Source: Anisodus tanguticus (lineage: Eukaryota; Streptophyta; Magnoliopsida; Solanales; Solanaceae). From it: a stretch of DNA of 64,000 nucleotides. Location: the NCBI GenBank assembly GCA_034509755.1, contig CM067550.1, positions 1,047,001 to 1,111,000 on the forward strand. The letters run 5' to 3'. Below the pieces are notes generated by a model that did no database searches, was not told the origin of the DNA, and worked only from the letters and a program-made list of their open reading frames with translations. Position numbers and translations under genes: made by a program. Positions 43,556-56,266 of this stretch are shown in pieces (within the stretch, counting starts at the first letter, position 1; each line of letters starts with the position of its first letter).

Positions 43556-44138
43556 ATATGTTATATGGGAAAAAGTAGGAGTACTGATTAAACTAAGTTA
43601 TTTTTTTTCTAAGACAAGTGGGGAGAAATTTTTGCACGTGAATATTTATTGATTTATTTAATAAAAGGGTTGTAATCTGTTTATTTCAACATGCTTATTA
43701 TTTTCTTATAATGTGATTGTAATTAAAAATATTGTGAGGTTACTTTGGACTGTAAGGTGAGATTCCCACTCAGCCCCGGATGGTAGGGCTGACTCTTTCA
43801 TTTAACATATTTCAGGAAGGCGCGATAGAGGAAAAGCTCCGCAAGAGGGCTAGCGATCGTCCCGCAGCCTCATCGTACCACCAATCCATTATTTCGGATT
43901 TGGTGAAAGTTACTCTAGACTAAGTTTGTTTAAAGAATTAAGTTTTATTATCTCGGGAAATACCCCACATGAGATTGTTCTTCGTAAACTTCAAATTGAT
44001 TATTATATATATTATTTCCGCAAATACCTGTCTAATTTAGGAAGAAAATGAAGTAAGTGGTTCGCCTGGAAAGGGATAGTTGTCCAGGTGCCATCACGTC
44101 CTAAAAAAATACTTGAGAAAAGTCGGGGCGTGACAAGT

Positions 44139-44150
44139 TGGTATCAAAGC
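44139..44150 (+). other. Primer-binding site for tRNA-iMet
   Basis: TGGTATCAAAGC, one base from the usual plant primer site TGGTATCAGAGC, three bases after the LTR end. Confidence 0.85.
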
Positions 44151-44389
44151 TAAACCAGGTTAAGAGATCTTAGGAACTTTCTTTGAGTTGGGTGTTTGAA
44201 CGATTACTTATTGCGACGGTGTGCGCGCCACCTTTGTAATAAGTGAACGGAATAACATCCTAAACAATTTCCCTTCTTTCATACTCTTCTCGTGCCTATC
44301 TTGAGTCTTTTTAAAGACTTGGTTCTTGTACTACCTCCTTCAAAAGATTATGGAAGGGGATTGTGCAACGATAAACTGTAGAAGAAATC

Positions 44390-45038
44390 ATTCCTCGATG
44401 TCACCATCGATGACGTGGGGGGAGTTCAGAGTCGCATTCATTGAAAAGTACATACCTAACACCCGAAAAGATGCGCTCAGGCGTGAGTTTGAATAGTTGA
44501 AACAAGGAGACTACAGTGTGCAAACGATACCCAGTTCGTGAGATTGTCAGCATACAACACACATGTCGTTCTTACAGAAAGGGAGAAGGTCAAAAGATTT
44601 GTTGAGGGTTTAAACCCAAACCTAGCGGAGAAGGTAGTGGCATTAGCCAATGATCGGACCTATCTTCAGGTCGTCGACATGGCTATGAAGGTAGAAAGTT
44701 TTGCTAAAGCAAAAAGAGAGTATTCGCAGAAGGGATTTCAATCGTCGGGATCCTTTAATCAAAATCAAAACCAGAGGCAAGAAAGCAGTAGGGATTTGTC
44801 AAAACCGAACCAGTTAGTAGGCCAGTCTCATTTTAGGCCTCATTGGTATAGATGGGTCAATCATCAAGGTGGCAAGGTCAAGGCCACCGGCCCTAACACA
44901 AGATGTGACAACACGGTTTGTCTGAAGAAACATATTGGAGAATGTTGGTTCTCACCAAAAGGATGTTACAACTGTGGAGAACCAGGCCACCATGCCAGGG
45001 ATTGCAAGAGGAGAGTCCAAACTCAATTTTCTCATTAG
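44390..45038 (+). pseudogene. Gypsy gag with CCHC knuckle, broken
   Basis: The early part reads SMTWGEFRVAFIEKYIPNTR and RREFE, then TAG at about 44495. The open frame from 44538 continues FVEGLNPNLAEKVVALANDR and ends in the nucleic-acid-binding knuckle CYNCGEPGHHARDC followed by a basic tail. Typical chromovirus-type gag, truncated and with stops. Confidence 0.88.
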
Positions 45039-45082
45039 AAGTGAATGGCAGATGAACAATAGTAAATCTAGTACTACTTGAT

Positions 45083-45900
45083 ATGGTAGATTTTGACATC
45101 ATTTTGGGTATGGATTGGTTGTCAGCATGTTATGCCATGTTAGATTGCCGACGAAAGATAGAGTTATCTTTTCCCGGGGAACCAGAAGTTGTTATAAAGG
45201 GTAAGATTGGAATATCCTCACGTCAGCTTATTTCCTATCTTAGGGCTCAAAAGTTATTAAGAAGTCACAAAGTGGAGTACGCATATCTGGCTAATATAGT
45301 AGATACCCCAAAAGAATCCCCAGCGGTGCAAGATGTCCCTATTGTTCGAAATTTTCCGGAGGTTTTTCCTGAAGATCTTTCAGGCCTTCCTCCGGATAGA
45401 GAAGTGGAGTTCGCTATAGAGTTAGTTCCGGGTACAAGACCTATTTCTATTCCTCCATATCGAATGGCCCCAGCTGAATTGAGAGAGTTAAAAGAACAGT
45501 TGAAGGATCTTCTGGATAAAGGTTTTATAAGGCTTAGTGTTTCCCCCTGGGGTGCACCAATCCTTTTTGTAAAGAAGAAAGATGGATCGCTCCGAATGTG
45601 CATCAATTATCGACAACTCAATAAGGCCACGATCAAGAACCAGTATCAATTAGCAAGAATCGATGATCTTTTTGACCAACTTCAGGGAGCTAGTTATTTT
45701 TCCAAGATTGACCTTCGTTCGGGATATCACCAGCTGAAAATAAATACGGATGATATATCCAAAACAAAGTTTAGAACCCGATATGGTCATTATGAGTTCT
45801 TGGTCATGTCTTTCGGGTTAACCAATGCTCCAGCAACTTTTATGGATCTCATGAACAGAATCTTCAAACCATTCTTAGATTTGTTCGTGATTGTATTCAT
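45083..45900 (+). pseudogene. Gypsy protease C-terminus and RT N-half
   Basis: DFDIILGMDWL is the second conserved block of the Gypsy protease. The first block with the catalytic Asp is missing between 45038 and 45083. The RT follows: PPYRMAPAELRELKEQLKDL, WGAPILFVKKKDGSLRMCIN, YFSKIDLRSGYHQL (catalytic Asp) and YGHYEFLVMSFGLTNAPATF. Similarity ends after FVIVFI at about 45897, just before the DD pair of the active site, where unrelated sequence begins. RNase H and integrase are absent. Confidence 0.92.
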
Positions 45901-47120
45901 TTGGCATGTTCTAAAAATGAAACGTGAATGTAATATTGTCCATAATTGACTCTACTCTTAGTAGTTAAGGATGTTCATGTTATTGATTCCTATGTTAAAA
46001 TCATGTCTAAATATGTTTCCAAATCCTTATTGAGGTGTATGGGAAAATGTTAATGTTCTCAATGTTAGCCGAAGGTGAGGCGATGTTATGTTTAATGCTC
46101 ACAACGTTAGCTGAAGGTACAAGGATATTATGTCATCTGATAAGTTCAGAAGGTCTTATCATCAATCATGCATTTGCATTATATTCATGTATTACCCTGG
46201 ACCCACATGTGTTATATACACTACTATATGGTATGAATTATACATATGTAGGGGGTGGGGAAAAAGGGAATGGCGTTATATACGCACACCACCTACAACT
46301 GGTACAAACTATCACAAAAAGGAAGATGCCCAATGAGGCCAATATGATAATGATTATGCCCACAGAGGTCGATATAACCTGATGCCCACAGAGGCGGTTA
46401 TGGGGAAGGAAGATGCCATTATGTGACCAATATTTATATGTATACCACATTTGCATTGTGCATGACATTTAGGCATATTATGGCCCCCAGCGGCATTCAC
46501 TACTGGTCGGGTCGGCTGTTACTGTCAGCTGTATCTGTCAACTGTTGTTGTCGGCTATTTCTGTTGGCTGTTTCTGTTTCAGTTTATTTCTGTATCTCTG
46601 TTATGCTATTTTTCATGTCTAACACACTCGGTACATCAGTCGTACTGACGTCCCTTTTGTCTGGGACGCTGCGTTTCATGCCCGCAGGTTCACGTAGTTG
46701 ATGTGACGACCCGCATTAGTAGGTTGCTGATTCAACAGATATTAGAACACTCCCCTTATTTTGGAGTGCCGGTCTAATATCGGTACGGTATATTTTTGCA
46801 TGTACATATGGGTACGACTGGACCCTGTCTCGGCCTTTTGATATTATGTACTTTTTTAGAGGCTTGTAGACAGGTGTCCTGTGTGTAGTAGTCATGTATG
46901 GCCTTGTCGGCCTTAGTATGTATTTATGTAAGTTGGGCTTTCTGGTTAAGATTTCACATAGTTTCTTTCTCCAGTATATCTCCTCTATGTGTCGGCAGAG
47001 TGTTGGATGACGGTCCTAGTGGCATGTGTTTAATTGTGATTTAATGTTGACTTACGGCTAGCGGTGCTCGGCAGGCGAGGTCCGGGTGTCCGTCGCGGCC
47101 CTCCGGTTTGAGTCGTGACA
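45901..47120 (+). mobile_element. Gypsy LTR/3' fragment joined to the broken RT
   Basis: Non-coding sequence with CTCGGCAGGCGAGGTCCGGG, GTCGCGGCCCTCCGGTTTGA and a GTCGTGACA end at 47120, typical of a Tekay/Del-type LTR end. It differs from the LTR at 42222-44135, so the junction at 45900 fuses two elements or results from deletion. Similar NNAATGTTAGC(C/T)GAAGGT modules lie at 46050-46120. Confidence 0.7.
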
Positions 47121-47965
47121 ATAGTGTAGGCGATAAATTAGACTCCACAACTCAACATGGACAGGTCCTAATCCCAAGCACCTCACTCTTCCAGAGTGCT
47201 CTTCTCCTAGCACCTGCCAACGACATCATTTCGAGAAATTTGAGACTGTCTATGGTGCTTTGGCTCAAAGCTAACTCAATTTTTTCCTACACATACAAAT
47301 TTCATTGTCACAAATAGACCAATAGGAATGCATCATTAAAGAAGAAGAAAATTAAAAGACATGGCTTTTAAACACGAAGGAGAATACCAATCCCACAACA
47401 AGCAAGTTGGATGATCAGACAAATCATAGCTGCTAGAGAGGTTCTAAGACCTCACCATAGGCAAATATACTCTTACTCATGTTTTCCCCGTTCTCACTCA
47501 CAGACCTCACCATAAACAACCATCTCACATTAGAAGCAAATCTCACTCAACCGGAACCGACTTTTTTTGTAAACTGTCTGTGCAACCAAAATACTCAATA
47601 TAAGCTATCTAAAAACATCAATCTACTCACATTTGACACAAAATGAGGATCATCCTTACACCAGCTTGAAATCTAACATATACCAGCCATTTTATAAGCC
47701 TTTTTTCTGGTAAAAATAAAAGTATCTTCAAAGTGTCCACTTTAGTTTCCCAACTATACCAGCCATTTTAAAATGGTTTTCCTCAAAATATATACATTTA
47801 AAACAGAAAACTATTAACCATCATGTTAAAACAGAGAGTTCAGGGATTTTCTTTACAAGGGTGATTGCGCCTCTCAAAATAAGTCTTTCAATACGTTTGT
47901 GGTTTCCAGCGATCAGATTTTCAGATACAAAAACCAGCATTAGCTGAGAATTCACAGAAACTTAC
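47121..47965. other. Probable body of the En/Spm-type relic
   Basis: No gene was recognised. It probably holds lost 3' exons of the transposase-like gene on its right. Confidence 0.4.
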
Positions 47966-49341
47966 GCATATTTCTTTTGCTGCTTCATTAACATATAGTC
48001 CATCTTGATTCTTATGCGTATTAAGGTATATTTGTGCTCGTCCAGGCCTTTGTCCAGTTTGAGCCATCTATAAATAAAAAATCAAATTAACATTATTTAC
48101 TATTTAGAAATAATTACACTAAGTTAATTTACTCACCATTTCAGCTCTTCTCGTAGCATTGGCTTTGGAGCCACCTGTGTGTGGAATCATCTGTTTCTTT
48201 CAATTTTCAGCGTTTCTTTTACGCCTTTCCTTATAATAATATACTTGAAACTCAATTAGACAAACAAATAATTATTTAATTACAAAGACTAGTAGAAGCA
48301 GTTACATAAGTACCTTTGTTGACTCTTAATATTGGTAATCAATAAAAGAAATCCATTGATCCCGTGGAATCCTATCCTGCACATTTTCAATAATCTCAGC
48401 TTTACTTTTAAGTGGGTCTTCGTGTATCTTCCACAAGTTTAGCTTATTTGCAGCCCACTTCTTTCCAATAGATTTATAAACATGTCCCATTAACTAACTC
48501 GGTTGTCTTAAAGAAGAACTTGGGCTTCAAGAATAAAACATTGGTTAGCTTGTCTATTACATGCAAATATAAAGTTCAAAGGCAAAATAGAGATATAGTT
48601 GTCCTTCTCACCCTAAAAAGAAACAGTGAGTGATGTAGTTGTACGAACATAGAGCTTATACTTTTACAATTTGATCGAAGACGCGGTTGAAGTATGATAT
48701 AGGTAAACTCGACCATTTCTCAAAGTTGATTGGAAATAAAGAGCAGTCACACGCTAAAATTCCACAAAAGCCTGAAAGAAGGCTGCATGCATCTCCAAAT
48801 GGTTCATCCAGGTAATCAAAATAAACCACAATACGTTCTTCACATGTTAAATTTAGCACTTCATTAACTTTCACTTTGAGTTTCTTGACATTTTCTTCTG
48901 AATCTGTAAGAAGAAGAGAGATCAGCTGAAGCCATGAGAGAGATGAACAACGACTTAGAAGGGACTGCTGAATATGTGCTGATAGTCAAAAGTATTTACC
49001 TATTGCATCTACGGTCCAATGCGACCCCGAACGCTTTCTGGATGCGGCCTGAACTGTTGGAGCAGGCTGTGATGAGTTCTGATTTGTCGAAGCCGAATGT
49101 GATGTCGAGTGAACTGACCGAGATGGCTGTGATGCAGGGTAAACTGTCGGAGCCGGCTGTGATGCGGCCTGATCCATTGGAGTTGGATGGGACATTGAGT
49201 GAACTGATTGAGAAGGCTGTGATGTGGGCTGAAATATGGGGCCAAATGTGATGTGGCCAGAAATGACGTGGTCGGATGTGGTTGCAGGCATGGCGTTGAT
49301 TGAAGAAAAGAAGGTGTTGATTCAGTACCTTGTGAGGCCAT
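47966..49341 (-). pseudogene. En/Spm (CACTA) Transposase_24-type protein, broken
   Basis: Read from 49341: a Ser/Pro/Gln-rich repetitive N-terminus (about 49000-49300), then SGSHWTVDAIGKYF. Next comes VKVNEVLNLTCEERIVVYFD, then GDACSLLSGFCGILACDCSL, FPINFEKWSSLPISYFNRVF (48874-48656). Next is IPRDQWISFIDYQY (about 48350), then HTGGSKANATRRAEM (about 48150), donor, acceptor, and GQRPGRAQIYLNTHKNQDGL (47966-48064) ending at donor C|GTAAGT. This order and the HTGGSK signature match PF03004, the plant Ptta/En/Spm accessory family. An in-frame stop precedes KKQMIPHTGG. No CACTA ends were found. Confidence 0.85.
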
Positions 49342-50351
49342 ATTGCTTAAGCTCTAGTAACACTACTCTGATAAAATGTATGTTAAACAGGAATATGGCG
49401 TTATAGGCATTAGGCAACAAAATATACTCTTCAGAAATCTAAATACTTGAAAATCCTACAAGAGCAAAACATCAACATCAAATGGGGTTCAGACCTCTTT
49501 AACCATATCCAAAGTATATATCCATGTATGAAACTAAAAACACCAAGAGACTACAAATTAGTGCAGATTCACTCACACCTAAAAAATAAGCTTTGCGCCA
49601 TACTTTCAGATGTAGTATTTGAACTTAAATTCAATCAAGAGTGTTTCTTAAGCATATTCAAAACAAGACTATTGTTAAGGATCCCCAAAACATGATTTCT
49701 ACACAAATTGAAGGCGCAGAGAATGACGGCTTGAGAAATAAGCAGCATCGACTAAGTTTGAATGTCTGTTATGGCTGTGAGCCAACCGAGACAAGCTAGG
49801 AAAGCTCTAAAATTGAAGCTTTAATTGCTCCTCCTTTTGAAGCAATTAAAGGAGACAAGCTAGGACACTAAAACTCACTCAACGACGAAGGACCTAAAGG
49901 TCCCGTGTCCAGGAAATGACCAGACCATAAGGATCTATTGTACGCAAAAGACCTCCCAAATTAATTTGTTTTAGAGGATTTTAAGTTAAGAAAAGGAGTC
50001 AATATACAATAGCGACACACCAATTCAACAAAGAAATCTAAAATAAACAGAGAAAACCCAAATCCAACAGACAGTACCAAAAAACCCAGCGAAAACAGAA
50101 TTACAAGCCACATGCAATTCAAAAACACACAAAATTACAGATTACACAAACCCAAAAATGGAAAAGATGAAAGACCTTTTGTAGAGATAACAGTAATTGA
50201 ATAGATACCTGTCGATTGCTATGCCCATAAAATCATCACAAAATATAGTAAAGACAATGTTATTCCGGAACAAAATTGATAATGCACCCATTTATGCTTA
50301 TACGTCAAAAGCACAAAGTCAAACAAATGCATAACTTCACCAAAGATGACA
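49342..50351. other. Gene-free interval
   Basis: AT-rich, with no reliable gene. It may be the 5' part of the En/Spm relic. Confidence 0.4.
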
Positions 50352-51229
50352 TTAAGATACCGAATTGATGGGCATAGCAAAGGTAACAGAGAGGTATGTG
50401 GAAGTGCGGAGTGAGTACTGAGTAAAAGAGTTCTTATCTGAGAAACAAAGGGGTTTCTTTTGTGCGAGGTTCACTTGTATTTCTGGACCTTTCCCTGGTG
50501 CCTGGTTGGATTCTCCCTCCATCAAGCCATTTATCTTGTCCATCAACTTGTCAAGCCAAGCATCTTGGTTTTGCACATGTTTGGCCAAGCCATCAATTAC
50601 CTTTGTCAAGTTTGCTAGTGTCTCCTCCATAAATGAAGCGTTAGTCACTATCGCTTGCATGATTGTCGGGATGTTGGAGAATAGCATAGATTGTCAAATA
50701 GGTTGGTATTCGACTGGCTTACTTCATGTGGTGTGAGTGAAGAGGATCCGTTGCTTGAAGTATCATCATCTTTCTTCATGAAAGCGTTCTTGGATCCAGA
50801 GAGATCAAGTAGAGCTAGAGTCTTCTTAATCTTTTCAGCAACACTGCTTCCTCCTTCGGATGCATTGGTAGAGGATCTCGTTCCTTTTGAGGATGAAGAT
50901 CCAAAAATATGAGTTGATGCAGACAATCCTTGGAGTGCTTGTTGTCCCAGCATGCTTACTTTGCTCCTCGTAATTGGTCCAAAACTTCCAAAGATAACAC
51001 CGAGGATGCTTTCAACATCAACATAAAACTTGGAGTCAGTAGCCTTAAAGGAAGTTGACTTGGAGTTGATTATCTTTAAGGCCATTTCAATGTTCTTGAA
51101 CTTTGATGATAAAAAAGTTGAATTGAGAGGTAGAGATTGTTCCATAGTGAATGTGATTTTTGCATCACATGTAAGAGGATTCAATAAGCTCTTCAGATGA
51201 TGATGGAGATAACATTGATAGACTTTCAT
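50352..51229 (-). pseudogene. Gypsy gag N-terminal fragment
   Basis: Two overlapping frames (50648-51229 and 50352-50687). The second reads IMQAIVTNASFMEETLANLT, then VIDGLAKHVQNQDAWLDKLM and EGESNQAPGKGPEIQV, a coiled-coil N-terminus seen in many Solanaceae Gypsy gag proteins. The first holds FGPITRSKVSMLGQQALQGL. A frameshift near 50687 separates them. No capsid core follows. Confidence 0.7.
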
Positions 51230-52667
51230 TCTTTGTTTCTTCTTTATCGGTATTGAAGCATGATGCCTTGATGTTGTCTCGAACGTGACAAAATTTCGAT
51301 GTCTACAGTGATATATTGATAATCTTGAGTTGACCAGTTTGTATGGTGAGATAGTTGAGATTCCTTTAACCTTAATTAGAGATTTTGAAGTTCGGGTTTA
51401 GGCCTCAACATGAAGAACTTGGTAGGGAACGTTTTGCTTTACCCCTTAATGGACTTATTCAATGTGAATTAAATTAGTCGAGACAAGTGAACTTCAAATA
51501 CCGGATGATTAAAGCAGTTGCAACATCTCCATTTTTCTACTGCTATTTTGGAGACTCATCTTTTCTTTGCCATATCATGTAGACGACAGAGATGCCAATT
51601 TTAACAACCAAAGACTTCATAATTTTGGCCTTTTTGTTGAATCTTTTAATAGATAAAACTTACTATATTAATTTAATATAAAGAAATTAAGACTCCAAGA
51701 GCTTAAGCTTTTATATAGGGTCAATTTTAACAACCAATTAACTCTAAATTGTGGTCAAGATATTTAAAAAGCAGTACTATAATTTTTTTAGCTTACTAAT
51801 TAAAAGACCCTTAACGGAAAAAGCAAGACTTAAAAGTTCATGTGACTTATAAAAAGTTAGAGAAATTAACCACAGTTTAAAAACTACTAATGTATACAGG
51901 CATAAGCCTGGACTTTGGATAACTCTGTATGTTTTTGTTATATATATAAGTACTAGTATTTGGTTTACCAAAAAAAAAAACTTACCTCTTACTATGCTTT
52001 TGATGGTTGATTTACACAAATATTCTTTTTAGGTCATCATTCAAATTTTATCCCTATTTTTAAAAAATATACGAATATAGTCCTTGGAATTGACAAAATA
52101 TTATAGATTTTCTTCTAACATTTACAAAATTTTATATCGCTATCTAATATTTTCTAATAAATTTTTTAATTTTGCTTAAAAAAAATCTTTCAACCATGAT
52201 TTAGAAGATTCATAAGTTGTAAGAAAAAATAAAAAGATGGTCATTCATTAAACAGTTGTTGAGGCACAAAGTGTGAAAATTTCCTTTTGAATGGCTTCCG
52301 TTGTATAGGAAAGCCGAATTAGATATTAACGGATTTTTGACTTGTCATTTCTTTAAAGATTTTGAGTAATATACATAGTATTCTTCTTTAAATTAGGCGA
52401 TTTGATATTTAGTTAATTTTTGTTCTAACTTTTTTGTTTCTACTCATCCCTAAATAAAGAGAAGGAAGGAGTTTATTTAGGAAATGAAAAGAAACTAAAC
52501 TAAGAAAAAACTACCATAATTCCATTGTGTAACAAACATTCACTAACATGATGGCGATTATTCATACATCGTAATAATTTAAGCAAGCTCTAAACTAGAA
52601 AGAGCATTACTATGTTACATCTTTGCCATTACAAAAGCTTTAGTACATATATTGCTCCACATTTTGA
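51230..52667. other. Gene-free interval downstream of GRP3
   Basis: AT-rich non-coding sequence. The last 150 bases before the stop at 52668 are probably the GRP3 3' UTR. Confidence 0.5.
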
Positions 52668-53624
52668 TCAGTTGTGAGGCTTGGCTTCAGTCACTTTATC
52701 CATAGCCTCACCTTTGTAGGAGCAGCACCTATAGCAACCGTAGTAATCACGGCGGCAGCAACCATACCGGCAGTATCCTCCACGTCTACCACCTCCACCA
52801 CGGCCGCCACCAGGGTATCCACCACCACCGCGGCCGCCACCAGGGTATCCACCACCACCGCGGCCGCCACCAGGGTATCCTCCGCCAGGATATCCTCCAT
52901 GTTGGGCTTCATGTACTTCATTCTTGTTATTGGATTTCTTTGCTGCATGAATTGTGTAAACAAGTATGTTATCTACCGTAAGTCTTCTTAAAATATGGAA
53001 TTCGTAATGTTGAGAATAAAATAGGTACCGGCGGAACAAGAATTTTAAGTTTATGGGCTTATTGAGTTGTGTATACACTATTTATACACAATAAGTGTAC
53101 GTCATAACATAATGTAGCTTTCTCTAGCTTCGCCTATGAAATATATTGGCTTCTATAACAAATAAAAATGACTTGATGATATACAAATTTCTTATATATA
53201 TTGATCGATGATGCACGCTTTACAGTATTGATGTATATAAGTTAAATCATTTACTAGTGTCCTCCTTTTCATGACAAGCACAATTATATATAGTATCTAA
53301 TGAATAGGCTTAGGGCACATGAAATGAATTAATCTTGGTAAGTCATGATCAAACTAGAGCATTAGTGATTAATACAGAGATGGAACTTTAAGTACTTGGT
53401 TTAGTGGACTACTTATAATTTGAAAGATTAAATAATTTTAGTAGATAAAAATTTGATAGGATATTCCATTTTTCAAAGAGACAGAATAAAAAGGAGAAAA
53501 TAATCTTACAGTTCTCCTCTATGGTGGTGGAAGTCTCAGACGACTCTCTAGCTAAAACCTCAGAGCTTATCATTATAAAGATAGCCAAACAAAGGCCAAG
53601 AAATAGAAATGCCTTGGAACTCAT
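52668..53624 (-). CDS. GRP3, secreted glycine-rich protein (two exons, 129 aa)
   Basis: Exon 1 is 53510-53624 and exon 2 is 52668-52942. The 567-bp intron has donor T|GTAAG and acceptor ATGCAG|CA, and the exons join in frame through a split Ser codon. Residues 1-25 are a signal peptide (MSSKAFLFLGLCLAIFIMIS...), followed by ARESSETST. Residues 54-90 are GGYPGGG and three GGGGYPGGGRG units. Residues 95-112 form a Cys-rich module, YCRYGCCRRDYYGCYRCC, and the acidic/basic tail ends AKPHN. This matches the GRP family (PF07172), apoplastic or cell-wall proteins often responsive to stress or wounding. Three identical 33-bp units with CCGCGGCCGCC(A) in the DNA suggest recent repeat growth. No lesions. 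Confidence 0.93.
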
Positions 53625-53700
53625 CTTCTTCTTTCTTTGTACCCAAACTTAGTTATGATACTGAAATTGAAGGATGAAGAAAGTGATGCATCATTGGTCT

Positions 53701-53710
53701 CTATTTATAG
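53701..53710 (-). promoter_or_regulatory. TATA box of GRP3
   Basis: CTATAAATAG on the minus strand 77 nt before the ATG, placed as in GRP1 and GRP2. Confidence 0.85.
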
Positions 53711-55451
53711 TAAGATTTCAATGCATTGTCTAGATTGAAGGGAAGGGACATTACTTGGAGAGTGACATGTGAGGGGACAACACTGCAGGGTGCATTTATG
53801 GAGTATTTGGTTGGCAAGTGGAGAGAGTGAATAGTTACATAATCTATCACTAGACCGTGAATGCAGAATTTAAAGTTTTTAGATTCTAAATTTTATTATA
53901 TATACCTCAATAAATATATAATATTAAGAGTAACATTATTGAATTTTGTTGAACTCGTACTTCTTGTTGTTCCATCCCCGTCTACTACTCGTTATGGGTA
54001 GTCAAAGTACAATATATATACATATATAGTTTTGTTTGTATTATCGGGTTAAACTAATTAACATATAAATATTTGTATTAAATCTAGACATAATACATTA
54101 ACAACCCTCTAAACTTATCAAAAATTCTTGTTTAGACATATAATTTAGGAATTTGACCTATTGAACATTTGACGTTAGTAAAAGAAATGTACTTATTGAA
54201 CACCTGTTAAATTTTTGACTAGTTTACCCATCCATAAGTTAGATCTATGGGCCAAAATGCACTAAATATTGTAAGATCGTTAGGTCACAAGTGTATATAA
54301 GTTAACTTGTGTGTAAGTTTGAGACAGTCAGAAGCCCTAAATGTCATAATGGCATATCTACTTTAACACTACTCTTTTCCAATGGGCGCATTATAAAATT
54401 CTAGGCCTCCTTATACCCCCTCCACTTACTTGTTGAGTCTCTTTACTTTTTAAATAATTATACAACGGAGACAAATTCAAATTTTGAAGTTTATAGATTC
54501 TTACGGTAATTTCAAGTCAATATATAATAATTATGTTCACAATTAAAAAATTATAGATATTTAGTTGATTCTATACAAGTCTGGACAATAATAATTATGT
54601 TCTAGATCCGCATTGGATCTAACTAGTTTGAATTTATGGCACGTAAGTCCAACTAAAGTAGGAAATGCTCCTTATGAGGATGTTTTCTATTTTTAGGGTT
54701 TGGTTTGAGTTTGAGATCTCTAAATTAAGCGTGAAGAATTATTCATCCGATCACAATTCTTGATGACATTTGTTGAGGCTATCTATTAGGTCAGTCAAGT
54801 TGCATAATTTGCTAATTATCTATAAGTGGTTATATATATATATGTGTGTGTCGTACATATATAGAGTCTCTTTTAATTTTAGACGCAGGGTTATTCTCTA
54901 GACTAGATCCACCGCTGCAATGGCGTTGGAAATTTATAACATAAAATATAAACCTTATCCAATGTAGCGTATTTTAATTAATTGGTGATTTAGGTGGCAG
55001 AGGGAAAAGATTTGCTGAAAAGATAATTACGAAAGAATTTCTTATTTCTTTTTGTACATTTAAAACAAGAGTCTAGTTAATGATTGGTCTTACTTATCAG
55101 AACTACAAACAAATTCATTGTATCTTTTTTTAAAGGTCATCCTACCACGCGAAATTAATATTTTGAATTTATAGATTTATTTTTAAAAAATACCCTATTG
55201 TTATGAAGTATTATATATATATGAAGTATGTTTTTGTAATATAAATATAAAATCTGAACTTAAGCTATTAGTTCTGTCTAATCAGTAACACCATAAATAT
55301 AACTATAGCTCTGTCCCGCTCACCATTATCTTTTCTGATATGATAGTACACATGGATCATATATTTTGATGAATTCTTAAAAGTAAACAAATATTTAATA
55401 TTTCTTTGTCCTGGTTTACTTTGACTTTTGATGCTTTGACAGTACTATATA
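53711..55451. other. GRP3 upstream region
   Basis: AT-rich intergenic sequence with a TA/TG microsatellite near 54833-54850. No gene seen. Confidence 0.6.
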
Positions 55452-55921
55452 AAGGCTGAATGTTACTTTTTTTTTTTTTATAATCCAGGTTTCCAGGCTT
55501 GCGCCTCTAGCTGAGAAGCACCCTCCACCCACTTCCATTTTTTCGTGTGCCCAAAAGCCCGCCCGCCCGGTTTTTGAGACTACTCCACTGGTATTACCCA
55601 GACGTCCTGGAGATGATGAGATCGGTCCTTCAGCACCCCATCACCAGGTAAATCGCGGGATGTGCACACATGGTCAGTGTCTGCTTGCGTCCAACGGATC
55701 AATGCTACAAAGTTGACCCCCCACAGGCCCCATCCACAGGGCTTGGCGGAGACCGAACCCACACTGCAACATGCCCGCGCGGCTTTTAGCGCCCGGGCTT
55801 TACCACGTATGTGCCCCGGAGGACGATATCCGGAGGGGAGAATCGAACTTGCGACCCTAAGGCCGCAAAGTTGACTCCCTGCCAGCAAGCTGACCCCTCT
55901 AGATAAGGCTGAATGTTACTT
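55452..55921 (-). mobile_element. tRNA-derived SINE with 17-bp target duplication
   Basis: AAGGCTGAATGTTACTT occurs at 55452-55468 and 55905-55921. On the minus strand the head at about 55900 has a B box AAGTTCGATTC (rc near 55840-55852), the body has CATCCCGCGATTTACCTGG, and the 3' end AAACCTGGATTATAAAAA abuts the poly-T at 55469. Same family as 8915-9214. Confidence 0.95.
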
Positions 55922-55983
55922 GAAACTAGAAAGACATAAAAATTACGTACTTTACTACCAGGCGTAATATTTTTTTTCCTCGG

Positions 55984-56266
55984 ACTATTATATTTTCTCT
56001 CTTTGTGAAGGGGAAAATTCCGAAGGCGAAATCCCCCATTTGTACAAGAGGTATCTTGGCCAGGTGGGATGTAAATCGAGAGATATGCGCGAGTGGCAGC
56101 CCTGCAAGGGAGAGGACCAACGGGACACGAACCCAGCAACAGCCCTTGCAATATTTCAGCGAAGACTGTCACCACACGGATTCAAACCCGCGACGTCGGA
56201 ATAGTTGTACCCCAATCACCTTGTCTCTTACCAACTCGTTTGTGACCCAGGAGACTATATTTTCTC
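55984..56266 (-). mobile_element. Another tRNA-derived SINE with target duplication
   Basis: Near-identical ACTAT(TAT)ATTTTCTC at 55984-55999 and 56254-56266. On the minus strand GAGTTGGTAAGAGACAAGG is an A-box-like region and GGGTTTGAATCC (rc 56178-56189) a B box. It is a different family from the neighbour at 55469 and from 41706. Confidence 0.85.

Larger units (their letters stand above)
42222..44135 (+). mobile_element. Gypsy (Tekay-like) 5' LTR
   Basis: Starts TGTAAAGTCCTG right after the duplication edge and ends GGGGCGTGACA at 44135, three bases before a primer site. It contains two separate tandem arrays. The start is inferred from loss of similarity to copy A, so it could shift. Confidence 0.72.

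Noticed and set aside
52674..52991. Open frames of 105 codons (+) and 90 codons (-, other frame) over GRP3 exon 2
   Set aside because: Shadows of the Gly-rich repeats. The chosen frame has signal peptide, splice sites and the Cys module.
55580..56175. 102- and 129-codon minus-strand frames, 105- and 70-codon plus frames
   Set aside because: They are made of SINE sequence with target duplications, not genes.
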